The notes below the pieces were generated by a model. The model saw only the letters and a list, made by a program, of their open reading frames with translations, was not told the DNA's origin and searched no databases. A program made the position numbers and the translations under genes. From the NCBI GenBank assembly GCA_002435785.1, contig DIUC01000017.1, positions 1-64,000 of the forward strand: a stretch of DNA of 64,000 nt, read 5' to 3'. Every line of letters starts with the position of its first letter. Position 1 is the stretch's first letter. Positions 8,240 to 17,327 of the stretch are shown here, in pieces. This DNA comes from Saprospiraceae bacterium UBA6168. Lineage in GTDB: Bacteria; Bacteroidota; Bacteroidia; Chitinophagales; Saprospiraceae.

Positions 8240-8962
8240 TCATATCGGCACTGGCGAACGGAATACCGCCAACGAAACTTCATTGGACACCAAGCCAACT
8301 GGCACGTTATCGTTCGCTACCATGCGTATGACATAGGTGTGCTGGGCGGCATTGATGCCTTCTGGCAGTTCGGAAGCATCGGTATAGAAGCGGGACAAGC
8401 TGGTGCCCACCTTGACGAAAGTGCCGCCGGGCGTATCCTGACGCCATACTTCGTAGCCTTTGTAGTTCTTCAACGGGCAGTTCAGTTGCGCCTGGCCGCT
8501 CACCACCTTGCCTTTGAGCACTGGCGGCTCGCCATTATAATTGGGGTTGGGCCGGCTGTCAATACCCAATGCCTTTGAAATCACGGGAGTCATCTCAGGG
8601 TTCTTGCGAAGCCTGCCTACAAATGTCACAATCCACTCGTGTATGTTCGGTGAAACTTGGTCCACAGGAACGGTAGGGCCAGCAGGTACTACTGGAAATC
8701 CTAATGGACCTTGTCCTGGGTTTTCTGGATTGCCGTAAATATAGATGTTTCGAGTGCCTACACACTTTGATGAAAATTCGTCATAGCTTGTTACGCATTT
8801 GGCGTAATAGTTTAGGCCAAGACGAGCAGTATTGAGGTACGTCATATCCCCTGTAGCGATAGCGAGCAGTACCTTGTACCCATCCAATACGGTGTAAAAG
8901 TTTTCCAACCAGCCGGGATATTCGCTGGGCTTCGGTGGAAAGTAATAAATAGGTGTTTCCAT
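8240..8962 (-). CDS. Hypothetical protein with a C-terminal fibronectin-III-like domain
   Basis: 240 residues from ATG 8962 (METPIYYFPPKPSEYPGWLENF). The longer upstream frame runs into the 22-bp tandem repeats and is rejected. The N-terminal half is helical (YTVLDGYKVLLAIATGDM). The C-terminal ~80 residues (YEVWRQDTPGGTFVKVGTSL ... TYVIRMVANDNVPVGLVSNE) resemble an Fn3-like beta-sandwich with the usual alternating strands. There is no signal peptide. I recall uncharacterised Bacteroidota proteins of this type but no known function. Confidence 0.65.
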   Translation of the reverse strand: METPIYYFPPKPSEYPGWLENFYTVLDGYKVLLAIATGDMTYLNTARLGLNYYAKCVTSYDEFSSKCVGTRNIYIYGNPENPGQGPLGFPVVPAGPTVPVDQVSPNIHEWIVTFVGRLRKNPEMTPVISKALGIDSRPNPNYNGEPPVLKGKVVSGQAQLNCPLKNYKGYEVWRQDTPGGTFVKVGTSLSRFYTDASELPEGINAAQHTYVIRMVANDNVPVGLVSNEVSLAVFRSPVPI

Positions 8963-9101
8963 TAATTGAGTTATTGAGTGAAAGAAGAATGTTAGAAGAA
9001 ACAAATGTACTAAAAAATAAATTATAGTAAAAAATTTTTGATAAAAAATTTTTGAACACCTTCCGGAAGCCAAAAAAAAAGTTCGACAAGGCGGCCTATA
9101 T

Positions 9102-9276
9102 CCAACCTCACAGCGTGTTGTGTCCAGCCACAAACGGGTTTTGTCTAACCACACAACGACCTGTGTCCAACCTCACAGCGTGTTGTGTCCAACCACACAA
9201 TGACCTGTGTCCAACCACACAACGACCTGTGTCCAACCTCACAGCGTGTTGTGTCCAACCACACAGTAGGTTTTGT
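9102..9276. repeat. 22-bp minisatellite, eight copies
   Basis: Eight head-to-tail units of 21-22 bp start at 9102, 9124, 9145, 9167, 9189, 9211, 9233 and 9255. The consensus is CCAACC(A/T)CACA followed by a variable core and TGTGT. Two core types (CAGCGTGTTG and CAACGACC) alternate. The reading frames through it are simple repeats of the same residues and not credible genes. It lies upstream of the TonB-type gene at 9378. Confidence 0.9.
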
Positions 9277-9344
9277 TGGACAAAAAGTCTGCTGTGAGGG
9301 TCCTCATAAGTGGCTTTAAGGAGCATTGAATCGTTGCTTTTCCC

Positions 9345-9352
9345 TATTTTTG
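9345..9352 (+). promoter_or_regulatory. Putative Bacteroidota -7 box for the TonB-type gene
   Basis: TATTTTTG fits the TAnnTTTG -7 consensus and lies 26 bp upstream of the ATG at 9378. A TTG at 9326-9328 could serve as the -33 element, though the spacing is slightly short. Confidence 0.4.
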
Positions 9353-9377
9353 CATCTCATCTTAAAACTCATTTACC

Positions 9378-10172
9378 ATGACTCTTCGATTGTTTGCGCT
9401 CTGCCTATTGTTTTGCCTGTCGGGTGCCACAGGGTTACATGCCCAAGATTGTTACCAAAAGGCTTTGCGGGAAGGACAAAACCTATTCTATAAGGGGGAA
9501 CATGAAGAAGCCAAGAAAGCTTGGGAAAAAGGAAAGAAATGTCCCGGTGCCGATATAGCCAAATTGGACGAGAAAATTCGCAGTATAGATGACTTAGATT
9601 TGGACGGTGTATTAAACAAATTGGATAAATGCCCTTTTGATTTTGGTGCTAAAGAAACAGATGGCTGCCCCTGTGCGGATGTTCACCATTGGCTGGGCAT
9701 TGATAAATATTATGACAACAAACCCGACAGTGCCTTGGTGGAGTTCAATTTGGCCAAGAATTGTAGTGATGCCTTAAACCTCAAAGAAATAGAAACTTGG
9801 GAAGCTAAAATTGCAAAGCAGCGGTATGCATACGATACCAACCAAATAGCTAAAGATAATATTTTCAAGGTAGTGGAAAAAAAGCCTGAATTCCCGGGTG
9901 GAGAAGTTGAAATGCTAAAATTTCTTTACCTCAATCTCCGCTATCCAGCAATCGCAAGGGAAAACGGGGTAGAAGGTACCGTGTATATCAGGTATATTGT
10001 TGAAAGTGATGGCTATCTATCCCATATAGAAGTTATCAAGGATGTGGGTGCAGGCCTTGGCAATGAGGCGGCCCGGGTAATCAAAACAATGCCCCGCTGG
10101 GAGCCAGGGATGCATGAAGGCAAGCCCGTTCGGGTTATGTTCGCTCTTCCGGTGAAATATAGGCTAGAGTAA
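9378..10172 (+). CDS. Secreted protein with C-terminal TonB domain
   Basis: 264 residues. A signal peptide (MTLRLFALCLLFCLSGATGLHAQ) leads into a helical region with a TPR-like look (ALREGQNLFYKGEHEEAKKA). A short calcium-loop-like stretch follows (DLDGVLNKLDKCP, ~residues 74-90). The C-terminal TonB domain (~175-264) is clear: FPGGEVEMLKFLYLNLRYP, GVEGTVYIRYIVESDG, MPRWEPG, VRVMFALPVKYRL. Such proteins pair a TonB C-terminal domain with periplasmic modules; coupling to TonB-dependent receptors is possible, but no N-terminal membrane anchor of the ordinary TonB kind is present. Confidence 0.8.
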   Translation: MTLRLFALCLLFCLSGATGLHAQDCYQKALREGQNLFYKGEHEEAKKAWEKGKKCPGADIAKLDEKIRSIDDLDLDGVLNKLDKCPFDFGAKETDGCPCADVHHWLGIDKYYDNKPDSALVEFNLAKNCSDALNLKEIETWEAKIAKQRYAYDTNQIAKDNIFKVVEKKPEFPGGEVEMLKFLYLNLRYPAIARENGVEGTVYIRYIVESDGYLSHIEVIKDVGAGLGNEAARVIKTMPRWEPGMHEGKPVRVMFALPVKYRLE

Positions 10173-10184
10173 GGAGTAAGCCGC

Positions 10185-10253
10185 CTTGTCATGGGCGAAG
10201 GCCGCCACTGCGTCATACACATTTGATGCAGAGGTGGCCTTTGGCCATGACAA
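10185..10253. repeat. Hairpin repeat, TTGTCATGG...CCATGACAA family
   Basis: Imperfect inverted arms (CTTGTCATGG... and ...CCATGACAAG) enclose an ACTGCG/TGCAG inner stem. Related hairpins occur at 17235-17327 and 42194-42279. It sits between the convergent TonB-type and GH65 genes and may also work as a transcription stop. Confidence 0.65.
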
Positions 10254-10286
10254 GATAACGAGTACCAAAGCGAGTATTTCAGACAT

Positions 10287-12332
10287 TCACCTCACCTCAA
10301 ACACCTTTCTATCCTTCCCCACCCCCGTTATCTTCAATCCCTTCCAGCCCTTCGGCAAAATCGTTTTCTGTTGCACAATGCCAGCATCGGTAATGTCCAG
10401 CCCACCGAACCCAGCCAGCACCGCCTGCAACATCCCGCCAGCCCCGGTGGCAAAGTACGGGTTCGTGCCACCCGCCGTCTCGGCCAGTACTCCGAATGGT
10501 GGCACCTCGTTTGGCTTATAGCTTTTTGAGAAAAGCGAGGCCGCTTTCTCCGGCTCGCCCAACCGGGCGAAGAGCAGCACGAGAATGGCATTGCCCATCG
10601 CCGGGCCTTCCGGCGACATGCGGGGCAGGTAGTAGTCGAGGTCACGGCGGATGTCCGCTGGCTTGCTGACGATATTCAGCGGGTAAGCCAGTAGGTTCAC
10701 GTCTGCCTGTTTGATTTCCACGCCGTCGTAAGTGGCATTCTCCTTCGTCGTGCCGTCCGGGAATTTCAGGATGGGGATGTTGTCGGCCACATGCTCCCAG
10801 TCGGGGTTTGGCACCTCGCCAAGCTCCCGTGCAGCTTGGGCTGCGTACCGCAATGCAGTGATGGCCATACCGTTGGTGAAGGCGTTGTTGTCAATGTTTT
10901 CCTGCCACTCGTTTGCCCCGATGACGTTGTTGATGTCGTAACGGCCGGGGCCGTTGCGCTCTACCCGGCTCGCCCAAAAGTCAGCGCCCTCCTTCAACAT
11001 CGGGTAACCACGGGTGCGCAGCCAGTCCTTATCCTTGGTCACTTGGTAGTATTTCCAACTGGCCCAGCCCACGCAGCCGGTGATGTGCTGCTGGAACGGC
11101 CCCGTGAGCGCCCAAACCGGGGTGTCCTCCGAGCCGTCGGCGCTGCTTTCCCAAGGGTACATTGCACCAGCATAACCATGCGAGAAGGCGTTTTTCTTCG
11201 CCATTTCCAAGCGCTCAAAGCGGTATTCGAGCAACGACTTGGCGATGTCCGGCTGGAGCATCAGCAGTGGCGGGTACATCCAAAGTTCGGTGTCCCAAAA
11301 GACGTGGCCGTTGTACCCGAGGCCGCTCAAACCCATCGGCGAGAGGCTGTAAGCCGTGCCAGCTCTGGCAAACGAGTACAGGTGGTACAGCGCAAACCGG
11401 ATGTCCCGCTGCACGTTTAAATCGCCTTCTACGATGATGTCGCTTTGCCAGAGCTTTTCCCACTCCGCTTCGTGGCGTTTGAGCAACCGCTCCCGGCCTT
11501 CGAGGGCAGCGAAGATGGTGAGGCGCTCGGCCTCGTTGTGCGGGTCGTTGTACTGGCTACTGGCCACGGTGCTGGCCACTATCGAAAAGCGGTAGGTCTC
11601 CCCCGCCTTTATTTTCTTGTAAAACTTGGTGAGGTGCATGTTGTAGTCCCAATCCTCGTGGATGAGGTCGGGTTCGCTGCCATGTTTTTCCTCAAAAACA
11701 AAAGCGTTGCTGGCCGCCACGGTCAGTTTGCCAGAGGGGCTTTTCCCAACGGAAGTCATCAACGGGATGAGCACGTGCGGGCGGTCTATTTCTGCGTAAT
11801 AATTGCGAACGTCGGCCAAGTGGTCGGGCGCTTCTATGACGCTCATTGGGGTGATGGTCACGTCCTTTTTTGCCGTGATTTCCACCATCGTTAGCGCCGT
11901 GTAGGGCAGGTGCCGGAGCGACATCATGGTGTGCTTCACGCTGAGTTTATCGCCCACTTCGAAGCTGGTGGTGAGAGCCGCCCGCTTCATGTCGAGGCTT
12001 TGGGTGAATTTGGCGATGTCCCGCCGCCCGATTCGCCGCCCGTCTACGTCGAGGTTCATGTTGACATGGTTGAAGGTCTTGAGGATATTGCTCACTCGGC
12101 CTCGCTGGTAGTAGTCGTAAACGCCATTCAGCACCACGTCTTTCACCCGCATCGGTTCTGGTGAGGAGACGATTCCGACCATGCCATTGGCGACGGTGAC
12201 CCCGAAGTAGTTGGCGGGATTGATGTCGGTGGCGGTGACGTGCCAAGCGTCGCCTTGGGCGAGGGATGAGGGGTGAGGGACAAGGGATGACGTGAGCAGG
12301 TACAAGCAAAGCAGCAGACGAGGGAATTTCAT
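10287..12332 (-). CDS. Secreted glycoside hydrolase family 65 protein
   Basis: 681 residues from ATG 12332, whose first ~25 residues (MKFPRLLLCLYLLTSSL...) form a signal peptide. An N-terminal beta-sandwich region is followed by the (alpha/alpha)6 barrel with GHVFWDTELWMYPPLLML (substrate-binding FWDTE), EYRFERLEMA, and NVIGANEWQENIDNNAFTN. The Glu of NEW occupies the place of the catalytic acid in the GH65 GPDEYHE motif. GH65 members are mostly phosphorylases of trehalose, maltose or kojibiose, but secreted Bacteroidota members include hydrolases such as the kojibiose hydrolase known from Flavobacterium johnsoniae. A periplasmic alpha-glucoside hydrolase is therefore more likely than a phosphorylase (inference). 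Confidence 0.9.
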   Translation of the reverse strand: MKFPRLLLCLYLLTSSLVPHPSSLAQGDAWHVTATDINPANYFGVTVANGMVGIVSSPEPMRVKDVVLNGVYDYYQRGRVSNILKTFNHVNMNLDVDGRRIGRRDIAKFTQSLDMKRAALTTSFEVGDKLSVKHTMMSLRHLPYTALTMVEITAKKDVTITPMSVIEAPDHLADVRNYYAEIDRPHVLIPLMTSVGKSPSGKLTVAASNAFVFEEKHGSEPDLIHEDWDYNMHLTKFYKKIKAGETYRFSIVASTVASSQYNDPHNEAERLTIFAALEGRERLLKRHEAEWEKLWQSDIIVEGDLNVQRDIRFALYHLYSFARAGTAYSLSPMGLSGLGYNGHVFWDTELWMYPPLLMLQPDIAKSLLEYRFERLEMAKKNAFSHGYAGAMYPWESSADGSEDTPVWALTGPFQQHITGCVGWASWKYYQVTKDKDWLRTRGYPMLKEGADFWASRVERNGPGRYDINNVIGANEWQENIDNNAFTNGMAITALRYAAQAARELGEVPNPDWEHVADNIPILKFPDGTTKENATYDGVEIKQADVNLLAYPLNIVSKPADIRRDLDYYLPRMSPEGPAMGNAILVLLFARLGEPEKAASLFSKSYKPNEVPPFGVLAETAGGTNPYFATGAGGMLQAVLAGFGGLDITDAGIVQQKTILPKGWKGLKITGVGKDRKVFEVR

Positions 12333-12397
12333 GGCTGAGTGTTTTTTGTGAAAATTGTGAAGGGCAAGGATACGGAAAAGGTGGGGCAAGGGCAAAA

Positions 12398-12434
12398 AAA
12401 AAGGGCGCTGTCAACTATGACAGCGCCCTTTTTT
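12398..12434 (-). terminator. Intrinsic terminator after the lipase-like gene
   Basis: A 13-bp perfect stem (12401-12413 with 12418-12430) has a 4-nt loop, with a run of A on the left that reads as T on the minus strand. It lies 65 bp past the stop of the minus-strand gene at 12499 and upstream of the GH65 start. Confidence 0.85.
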
Positions 12435-12498
12435 CTTCGTAGTCATCATTGACTCAGCTTGGCCTATATAGCCCCAATCGTGAACCTTACCGAATTCT

Positions 12499-13935
12499 TT
12501 AGTTTTTGATGACTAATTTATGCCTAAAGCTGCCGCCATCGGTCTGGAAATCCAAGAAATACAGGCCATCCGGTAAGCCACCCGTCCTAATCTCTTGGTT
12601 GCCTTCGGCAATGCGCTGGCGCAACAGCATCCTACCCTGCAAGTCCAGCACCCGTACCTCGCCATTGGAGGGGAAATCCCTCACGAAGAACACCCCATTC
12701 GAGGGGTTTGGGTAAACCTGAAAGGACATTGTCTCCTCGTCCACCGAACTGACAAAGCTGCAAGTTTGAAGTGCGCCCTGTATGGGCGAGAAAAGCTGCA
12801 CGGTGCTGAACAATGCTGGTGTCACGCAGCCTACATGGTCGAAATTGCCGAGGTTGACGGCATCAATATTGACCGTACCATTGGCCATAAAGGCCGCCTC
12901 CGCCACCACGCTGTTCTCGAAGGGCACTTGGTCGTCGCCCGCACAATAGTACAAGCGGGTTGGGGCAGTAGGTGTCCAATCGTGGACATCATTCAGGGCA
13001 AGGGCAATGTTCACGGGGTGGTTGGGGTCGGTCTCCACGGCTGCCCGGAAGTCGTCATTGAAAATGAGGCTTGCGATGGGCGCTCCTTCCGCAGCAGTGA
13101 GTTCCGCTACTAAGTAGTCGTTCAGGTCGGTCAAGCTGATTTGGTTGTTGAAATATTGGTTGCACTTGTCCACATAAGCGGGCTTCACGGCCTCAGTCAT
13201 GTCGTTGTAGAGGTTGCCGTAAACGTATTGGTAGCTGAACATCGTGTTGATGAGGTAAGCCGGGCGGTTGTAAGGGGTGGTGGACAGGAGCAGTTCCCGC
13301 ATCACCACGCTGATGCTGTACGGCCCAGAGAGGTGGGACCCCGCCACCACGTTGTACTCGCCACTTTGGTCAAGCAAGCGGTGCAGCGCCGCAGAAGCAT
13401 GGCCGCCCTGCGAGTAGCCGGTGAGAAACACCCGGTTTTCGGTGCAGATTTGGTTGCTCAACGCATAATCTTGAATGGCCCGGAGCGCATCAACGCCAGC
13501 ACTCGCTTCGGTCTCCGCATGGACATAAGGGTGAAAACCCGGAGAGTCGCCAAGTCCAAGGTAATCAGGTGTGACAGTGAGGTAGCCAAGCCCTGCAAAC
13601 AGGATGGGGAGGGCAGATTCACCGTTCTGATTCGAGGGAACGTCCGTCTTGCTGGAGGAGGTGCCGTGCTGGTAGCAAAGCAGCGGATACACTTTAGTCG
13701 TATCGTTCGGCACGGCCATCAGCGCCGACGCAATGGAGGTGTTGCCCTGCACGTCAGGCGTTTCGTAGGTGATTTTGTAAAAGTTGACGCCATTTTTTAT
13801 GGGGAAAATGAAGTACTGCGCCTGCAATTGCTGCTTCGTTCTTGTGCCAAGGTATTGGCTCGTTAACAGGGTTTGGCCAAAGGCAGCCACAGCAACAACA
13901 CAAAGCAACAGGGAAAGGAGTAGATTTTTTTTCAC
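12499..13935 (-). CDS. Secreted alpha/beta hydrolase (secretory-lipase-like) with T9SS type A sorting domain
   Basis: 478 residues from the GTG at 13935, chosen because it begins a clean signal peptide (KKNLLLSLLLCVVAVAAFGQ). The catalytic domain has LLCYQHGT (oxyanion region), YLTVTPDYLGLGDSPG, the nucleophile elbow GYSQGG, and late Asp (CAGDDQVPFE) and His (FDHVGC) candidates, matching the Pfam LIP / secretory lipase pattern. The last ~75 residues (FQVYPNPSNGVFFV ... DGLYFLDF ... KLVIKN) are a type A T9SS sorting domain. An extracellular esterase or lipase is likely; the substrate is unknown. An intrinsic terminator follows. Confidence 0.85.
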   Translation of the reverse strand: MKKNLLLSLLLCVVAVAAFGQTLLTSQYLGTRTKQQLQAQYFIFPIKNGVNFYKITYETPDVQGNTSIASALMAVPNDTTKVYPLLCYQHGTSSSKTDVPSNQNGESALPILFAGLGYLTVTPDYLGLGDSPGFHPYVHAETEASAGVDALRAIQDYALSNQICTENRVFLTGYSQGGHASAALHRLLDQSGEYNVVAGSHLSGPYSISVVMRELLLSTTPYNRPAYLINTMFSYQYVYGNLYNDMTEAVKPAYVDKCNQYFNNQISLTDLNDYLVAELTAAEGAPIASLIFNDDFRAAVETDPNHPVNIALALNDVHDWTPTAPTRLYYCAGDDQVPFENSVVAEAAFMANGTVNIDAVNLGNFDHVGCVTPALFSTVQLFSPIQGALQTCSFVSSVDEETMSFQVYPNPSNGVFFVRDFPSNGEVRVLDLQGRMLLRQRIAEGNQEIRTGGLPDGLYFLDFQTDGGSFRHKLVIKN

Positions 13936-14045
13936 GGATAAGATGATTAGTGGATTGAAAAATAATGGGGGCAAGTTCGCAAAATTTGGCATTTCCCCTC
14001 CAAAAATGCGCATCAAATGAATGGTGAACGACCAACCTCTTGCTG

Positions 14046-14603
14046 CTATTTCTCAAATCCCGAGTACTTCTTATAAATCGCACGATAACCAAAAAGCCGT
14101 CCGATAGGCCCCACCGTATTCATCATAAGTTTTTGAAAACTCACTGGAAACCCGGCTAAATAACTTTTGCTGTCCAAATACTTTAACGTCACCAATTCCT
14201 GCACCAGCCCAGCCTTCCCGTTCGGCATTTTTCCATCTATGGTTAGCCCAATTAGATTCTCCATCAAGTATTCAAAGTCAAGTGCAGGGGTGACAGATTG
14301 CAAGAATGTCACGGGTTCGTCGTCATTATTGAAATGGTTGTGCGGCACGTTGGTGGGCAGCGTGATTTTATCTCCAGTGGACAGGATATGGGTCTTGCCA
14401 TCCAACCAAACCGTCAGCTTGCCGGATAGCACCTCGAAGCTTTCTTCCTGTAAAGCGTGGAAGTGATTGGGCACCAATTCCCCTTTTGACTTTAGGGTCA
14501 ATTTGAGCGTCATCCGCTCGCCATCGGTGCCCTTAGCGGTTTCCAAGAACTCGTAAATATCCCCCGTAGTTGGGTTTTGCAGAATTTGACCTGTTGTTGG
14601 CAT
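14046..14603 (-). CDS. Cupin-domain protein
   Basis: 185 residues. One cupin barrel occupies residues ~35-115: motif 1 HFHALQEESFEVLSGKL (His, His, Glu metal ligands plus G) and motif 2 LPTNVPHNHFNND (His). A helical tail of unknown purpose follows, ending FGYRAIYKKYSGFEK. The tail and general layout resemble the cupin protein at 52229, suggesting two members of one family in this genome. The enzymatic activity cannot be predicted. It starts 50 bp downstream of the glucokinase stop on the same strand and may be co-transcribed with it. Confidence 0.8.
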   Translation of the reverse strand: MPTTGQILQNPTTGDIYEFLETAKGTDGERMTLKLTLKSKGELVPNHFHALQEESFEVLSGKLTVWLDGKTHILSTGDKITLPTNVPHNHFNNDDEPVTFLQSVTPALDFEYLMENLIGLTIDGKMPNGKAGLVQELVTLKYLDSKSYLAGFPVSFQKLMMNTVGPIGRLFGYRAIYKKYSGFEK

Positions 14604-14652
14604 GACTGTTTTGTTTTTTTGTATGAATGAATTTTATCCTCAGTAGCGGGAT

Positions 14653-15693
14653 TCATGCACCCCGAAACGCCCCATAATACCCGGCACCCCACAGCGCCGT
14701 TTTTTGGTTCAGAATCATGTAAACAGGCACTGCCTCTACCAGCGGGTTCATCCTGCCCACCGTAAAGAAATGCTCGTTGAAAATGGCGTGGTACTCCTCG
14801 TTCCAAATCTTGGGCAAGATACCGCCGCCGAGGTACAGCCCGCCGGTTGCTTTCATTTTCATGGCGAGGTTCGATGCCTCCAAGGCCAGGTACCGGATGA
14901 ACAACCGCAACGTTTCCATACTGAGCGGACAGCCTGCTTTCGATGCAATGCCAATAGCAGCGGCGGTATCGTTCGACTTTAGGGCCTCGTCGAGGGCCTC
15001 AGAGGTTTTCCAGCCCTTTACCTCCCGCAGGAAGCTGTAAATTTCGCCGATCCCAATGCCGGACACCACCCGCTCCCAGCTCACATGGCCGTATTTTTTC
15101 TCCAAAAAGCAAAATAGCTCCCAGTCCAATTCAATGCGAGCGGCAAAATGCGTGTGTCCGCCTTCCGTGGCAAACGGGTGGTACGCCTTGCCATCCCAGT
15201 ACAGTCCACCCTCACCCAAGCCCGTGCCGGGCGAGAGGACGGCAGCATTGCCTTCACCGTGGTCCTTGCCGGGGTAAATTGTGCTCAAATCGGCTTCTGT
15301 CAAAGCAGCCAAGCCATAGCAGTTGGCTTCCAGGTCATTGATGAGGAACACAGACTGGATGCCCATCTTCGCAGCAATTTCACGGCTGTCCAAGTTCCAA
15401 TGGAGGTTGGTGCCAAATGCCCTGCCATCCCGTATCGGCCCGGCAAAGGAGATGCACAATCGGTCGGGGCTGCGCTCACCTTGGCAAAAATCCGTCGCAA
15501 TGTCCACGAACGAAGCCCATTCCCGGCACAAGTAGCGGTGCGCTTTGACAAGGACTGGATCGCCGTTTTTCACCTCAAAAAAAGCCATGTCGGTTTTCGT
15601 GCCGCCGATGTCGGCAGCGAGGATAAAGTTGTTTTCGGAGGGCGTGGCTTGCCCCGGAAACGCAATGGGAATGATAGATTTTCGGATGAACAT
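14653..15693 (-). CDS. glk: Glucokinase
   Basis: 346 residues. It contains the phosphate-1 loop DIGGTKTD (residues 28-35), FLINDLEANCYGL (catalytic Asp region), VLSPGTGLGEGGLYWDG and EGGHTHFAAR, matching the Glk family (glucokinase of the Escherichia coli type rather than the ROK type, which has a CxCGxxGC zinc motif absent here). It phosphorylates glucose with ATP in the cytoplasm. Together with the secreted GH65 nearby it could feed glucose from alpha-glucosides into glycolysis (inference). Transcription diverges from the DUF6544 gene. Confidence 0.93.
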   Translation of the reverse strand: MFIRKSIIPIAFPGQATPSENNFILAADIGGTKTDMAFFEVKNGDPVLVKAHRYLCREWASFVDIATDFCQGERSPDRLCISFAGPIRDGRAFGTNLHWNLDSREIAAKMGIQSVFLINDLEANCYGLAALTEADLSTIYPGKDHGEGNAAVLSPGTGLGEGGLYWDGKAYHPFATEGGHTHFAARIELDWELFCFLEKKYGHVSWERVVSGIGIGEIYSFLREVKGWKTSEALDEALKSNDTAAAIGIASKAGCPLSMETLRLFIRYLALEASNLAMKMKATGGLYLGGGILPKIWNEEYHAIFNEHFFTVGRMNPLVEAVPVYMILNQKTALWGAGYYGAFRGA

Positions 15694-16086
15694 TTTAGTT
15701 TAATATTGTCAAAATAGGGTCTCTTGAAAATTACTCCGTTCTCGTTTCTTTGCAACTTGTTGTTTATCAATTGATTGCAAAAAGCCCCGCAGGGTAAACG
15801 AATGATGATGGATGGCCAACGACGTCCTATTTGAACAAGGTGCTTGAATGAAAATTTGAAAAAATGATGATTTGGGTCAGCAAAGCTGTTGAATAAATTC
15901 ATGGTTTCAAAAGCTTCTTTCCAGTAAGTTTGGGATTTGAAAAAATTAGGCTCGGCGTTGCTTCTTTGAGGAAAGTTTCGGGTTTGTTTTTTGAAAAAAG
16001 GCAGTTGGTGTGGCGGGGGTGCTGTCCAAAGGGAGTCAATGAAAAGGAGCCGCTACTTCGTTTTTTCAGCCAAAACTTCCATTGCC
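15694..16086. other. Intergenic region between divergent glucokinase and DUF6544 genes
   Basis: 393 bp between two divergently transcribed genes, so it must hold both promoters. Open frames here lack family signals. I see no strong hairpin or tandem repeat. Confidence 0.6.
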
Positions 16087-17184
16087 ATGTTACGTCTTTT
16101 TTTTGCCCTTGTCCTCTTTCTCCACGGTCTCATCCACCTGATGGGGTTCGCAAAAGCCTACAAATTCGCCGAAATCAGCCAGTTGACCCAAACCATTTCC
16201 AAACCTATTGGTGCATTGTGGGGACTGACCGCACTGCTTTTTACCATTGCCACCTTATTGTTTGTGCTGAAAAAGGAGGGTTGGTGGATATGGGTAGTGC
16301 CAGCGGTGGTGCTCTCGCAAATATTGATTTTTGGGAGCTGGCAGGACGCCAAGTTCGGCACCATCGCCAATGTCTTGGTGCTGATGGGGGCCATTATTGG
16401 GTTTGGCACCACTCGATACTTCAATACCTATCAGCGGGAGGTCAAAACGGGCTTGGTGCGGACTGCCTCCATGCCTGAATCCTTGGTGACGGAGGCTGAT
16501 ATCAAACCGCTGCCCCTGCCTGTGCAGCATTACCTGCGGTATGTTGGCGCAGTGGGAAAGCCAAAAGTCCACAGTTTCAAGGTAGTGTTTAATGGCAAAA
16601 TCCGGAAAAACGAGCAGTCGGCATGGATGCCCTTCTCCTCGGAACAATACAACTTCATGGACGTGCCGACCCGCCTTTTTTTCATGAAGGCCACCATGAT
16701 GGGCTTACCCGTGGCGGGCTTTCACAGCTTCAAAAATGGGGAGGCTTTTATGGACATCCGACTGCTTTCGTTGTTTCGGGTACAATATCAAACTGGCAAA
16801 GAAATGGGCATTGCCGAGACCGTCACTTTTTTTAACGACATGTGCTGCATGGCGCCCGCCACGCTGATTGACAAAAGAATTGAATGGTTAGAGACCGATG
16901 GCAACAAGGTGAAGGCCGTCTTCACCAACAACGGCATTACTATTTCTGCTTGGCTTTACTTCAACGATGAGGGGCAGTTAATCAACTTTATTTCCAATGA
17001 CCGTTACGCCGCCGGCGATGACAATACCATGCGCCAACTTCCTTGGGCAACCCCCTTGAAAGATTACAAAGCAATCAATGGATACAGGCTTGCTGGCAAC
17101 GCAGAAGCGATTTATACCTACCCAGAAGGCGACCTTATTTACGGCACTTTTAGCACACAAAATATAGTATATAACGCCGAATAA
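16087..17184 (+). CDS. DUF6544-family membrane protein
   Basis: 365 residues from ATG 16087 (MLRLFFALVLFLHGLIHLMGF). Four N-terminal membrane segments span about residues 1-115. The soluble C-terminal domain starts LPLPVQHYLRYVGAVGKPKV and includes RLFFMKATMMGLPVAGFHS and ETVTFFNDMCCMAPATLID, the conserved core I associate with DUF6544. The function is unknown. A longer start 96 bp upstream would add a polar leader before the first membrane segment and is less likely. Confidence 0.82.
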   Translation: MLRLFFALVLFLHGLIHLMGFAKAYKFAEISQLTQTISKPIGALWGLTALLFTIATLLFVLKKEGWWIWVVPAVVLSQILIFGSWQDAKFGTIANVLVLMGAIIGFGTTRYFNTYQREVKTGLVRTASMPESLVTEADIKPLPLPVQHYLRYVGAVGKPKVHSFKVVFNGKIRKNEQSAWMPFSSEQYNFMDVPTRLFFMKATMMGLPVAGFHSFKNGEAFMDIRLLSLFRVQYQTGKEMGIAETVTFFNDMCCMAPATLIDKRIEWLETDGNKVKAVFTNNGITISAWLYFNDEGQLINFISNDRYAAGDDNTMRQLPWATPLKDYKAINGYRLAGNAEAIYTYPEGDLIYGTFSTQNIVYNAE

Positions 17185-17234
17185 CCGATTCGAAAAATAA
17201 TTGCTATAACGCATTGTAGGGGTGCATTTCAAAA

Positions 17235-17327
17235 TGTCGCTTTTGTCATGGCCGCAGGCCACCTGCGTCGTCTCGCATAACAGCAAACAAGACGTTGCAG
17301 ATGGCCTGCGGCCATGACAAAGCGACA
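17235..17327. repeat. Long hairpin repeat with TGTCATGGCCGCAGGCC arms
   Basis: The left arm at 17235-17273 and right arm at 17290-17327 are near-perfect inverted copies, with TGTCGCTTTTGTCATGGCC on one side and GGCCATGACAAAGCGACA on the other. The 345-bp space between 17184 and 17530 otherwise shows only a probable promoter region. Same family as 10185-10253. Confidence 0.75.

Noticed and set aside
8963..9154. N-terminal extension of the Fn3-like gene upstream of 8962
   Set aside because: It reads into repeat DNA and an A+T-rich leader; the residues are not continuous with the protein family pattern.
9102..9276. CRISPR array
   Set aside because: 22-bp units abut directly with no unique spacers; a minisatellite.
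9108..9326. Open frames on both strands through the 22-bp tandem repeats
   Set aside because: They are translations of the repeat itself (residue strings such as RLDTGRCVVG repeated) with no start context or homology.
15930..16478. 182-codon plus-strand frame overlapping the DUF6544 gene
   Set aside because: It covers the start of the DUF6544 membrane domain in another frame and has no domain of its own.
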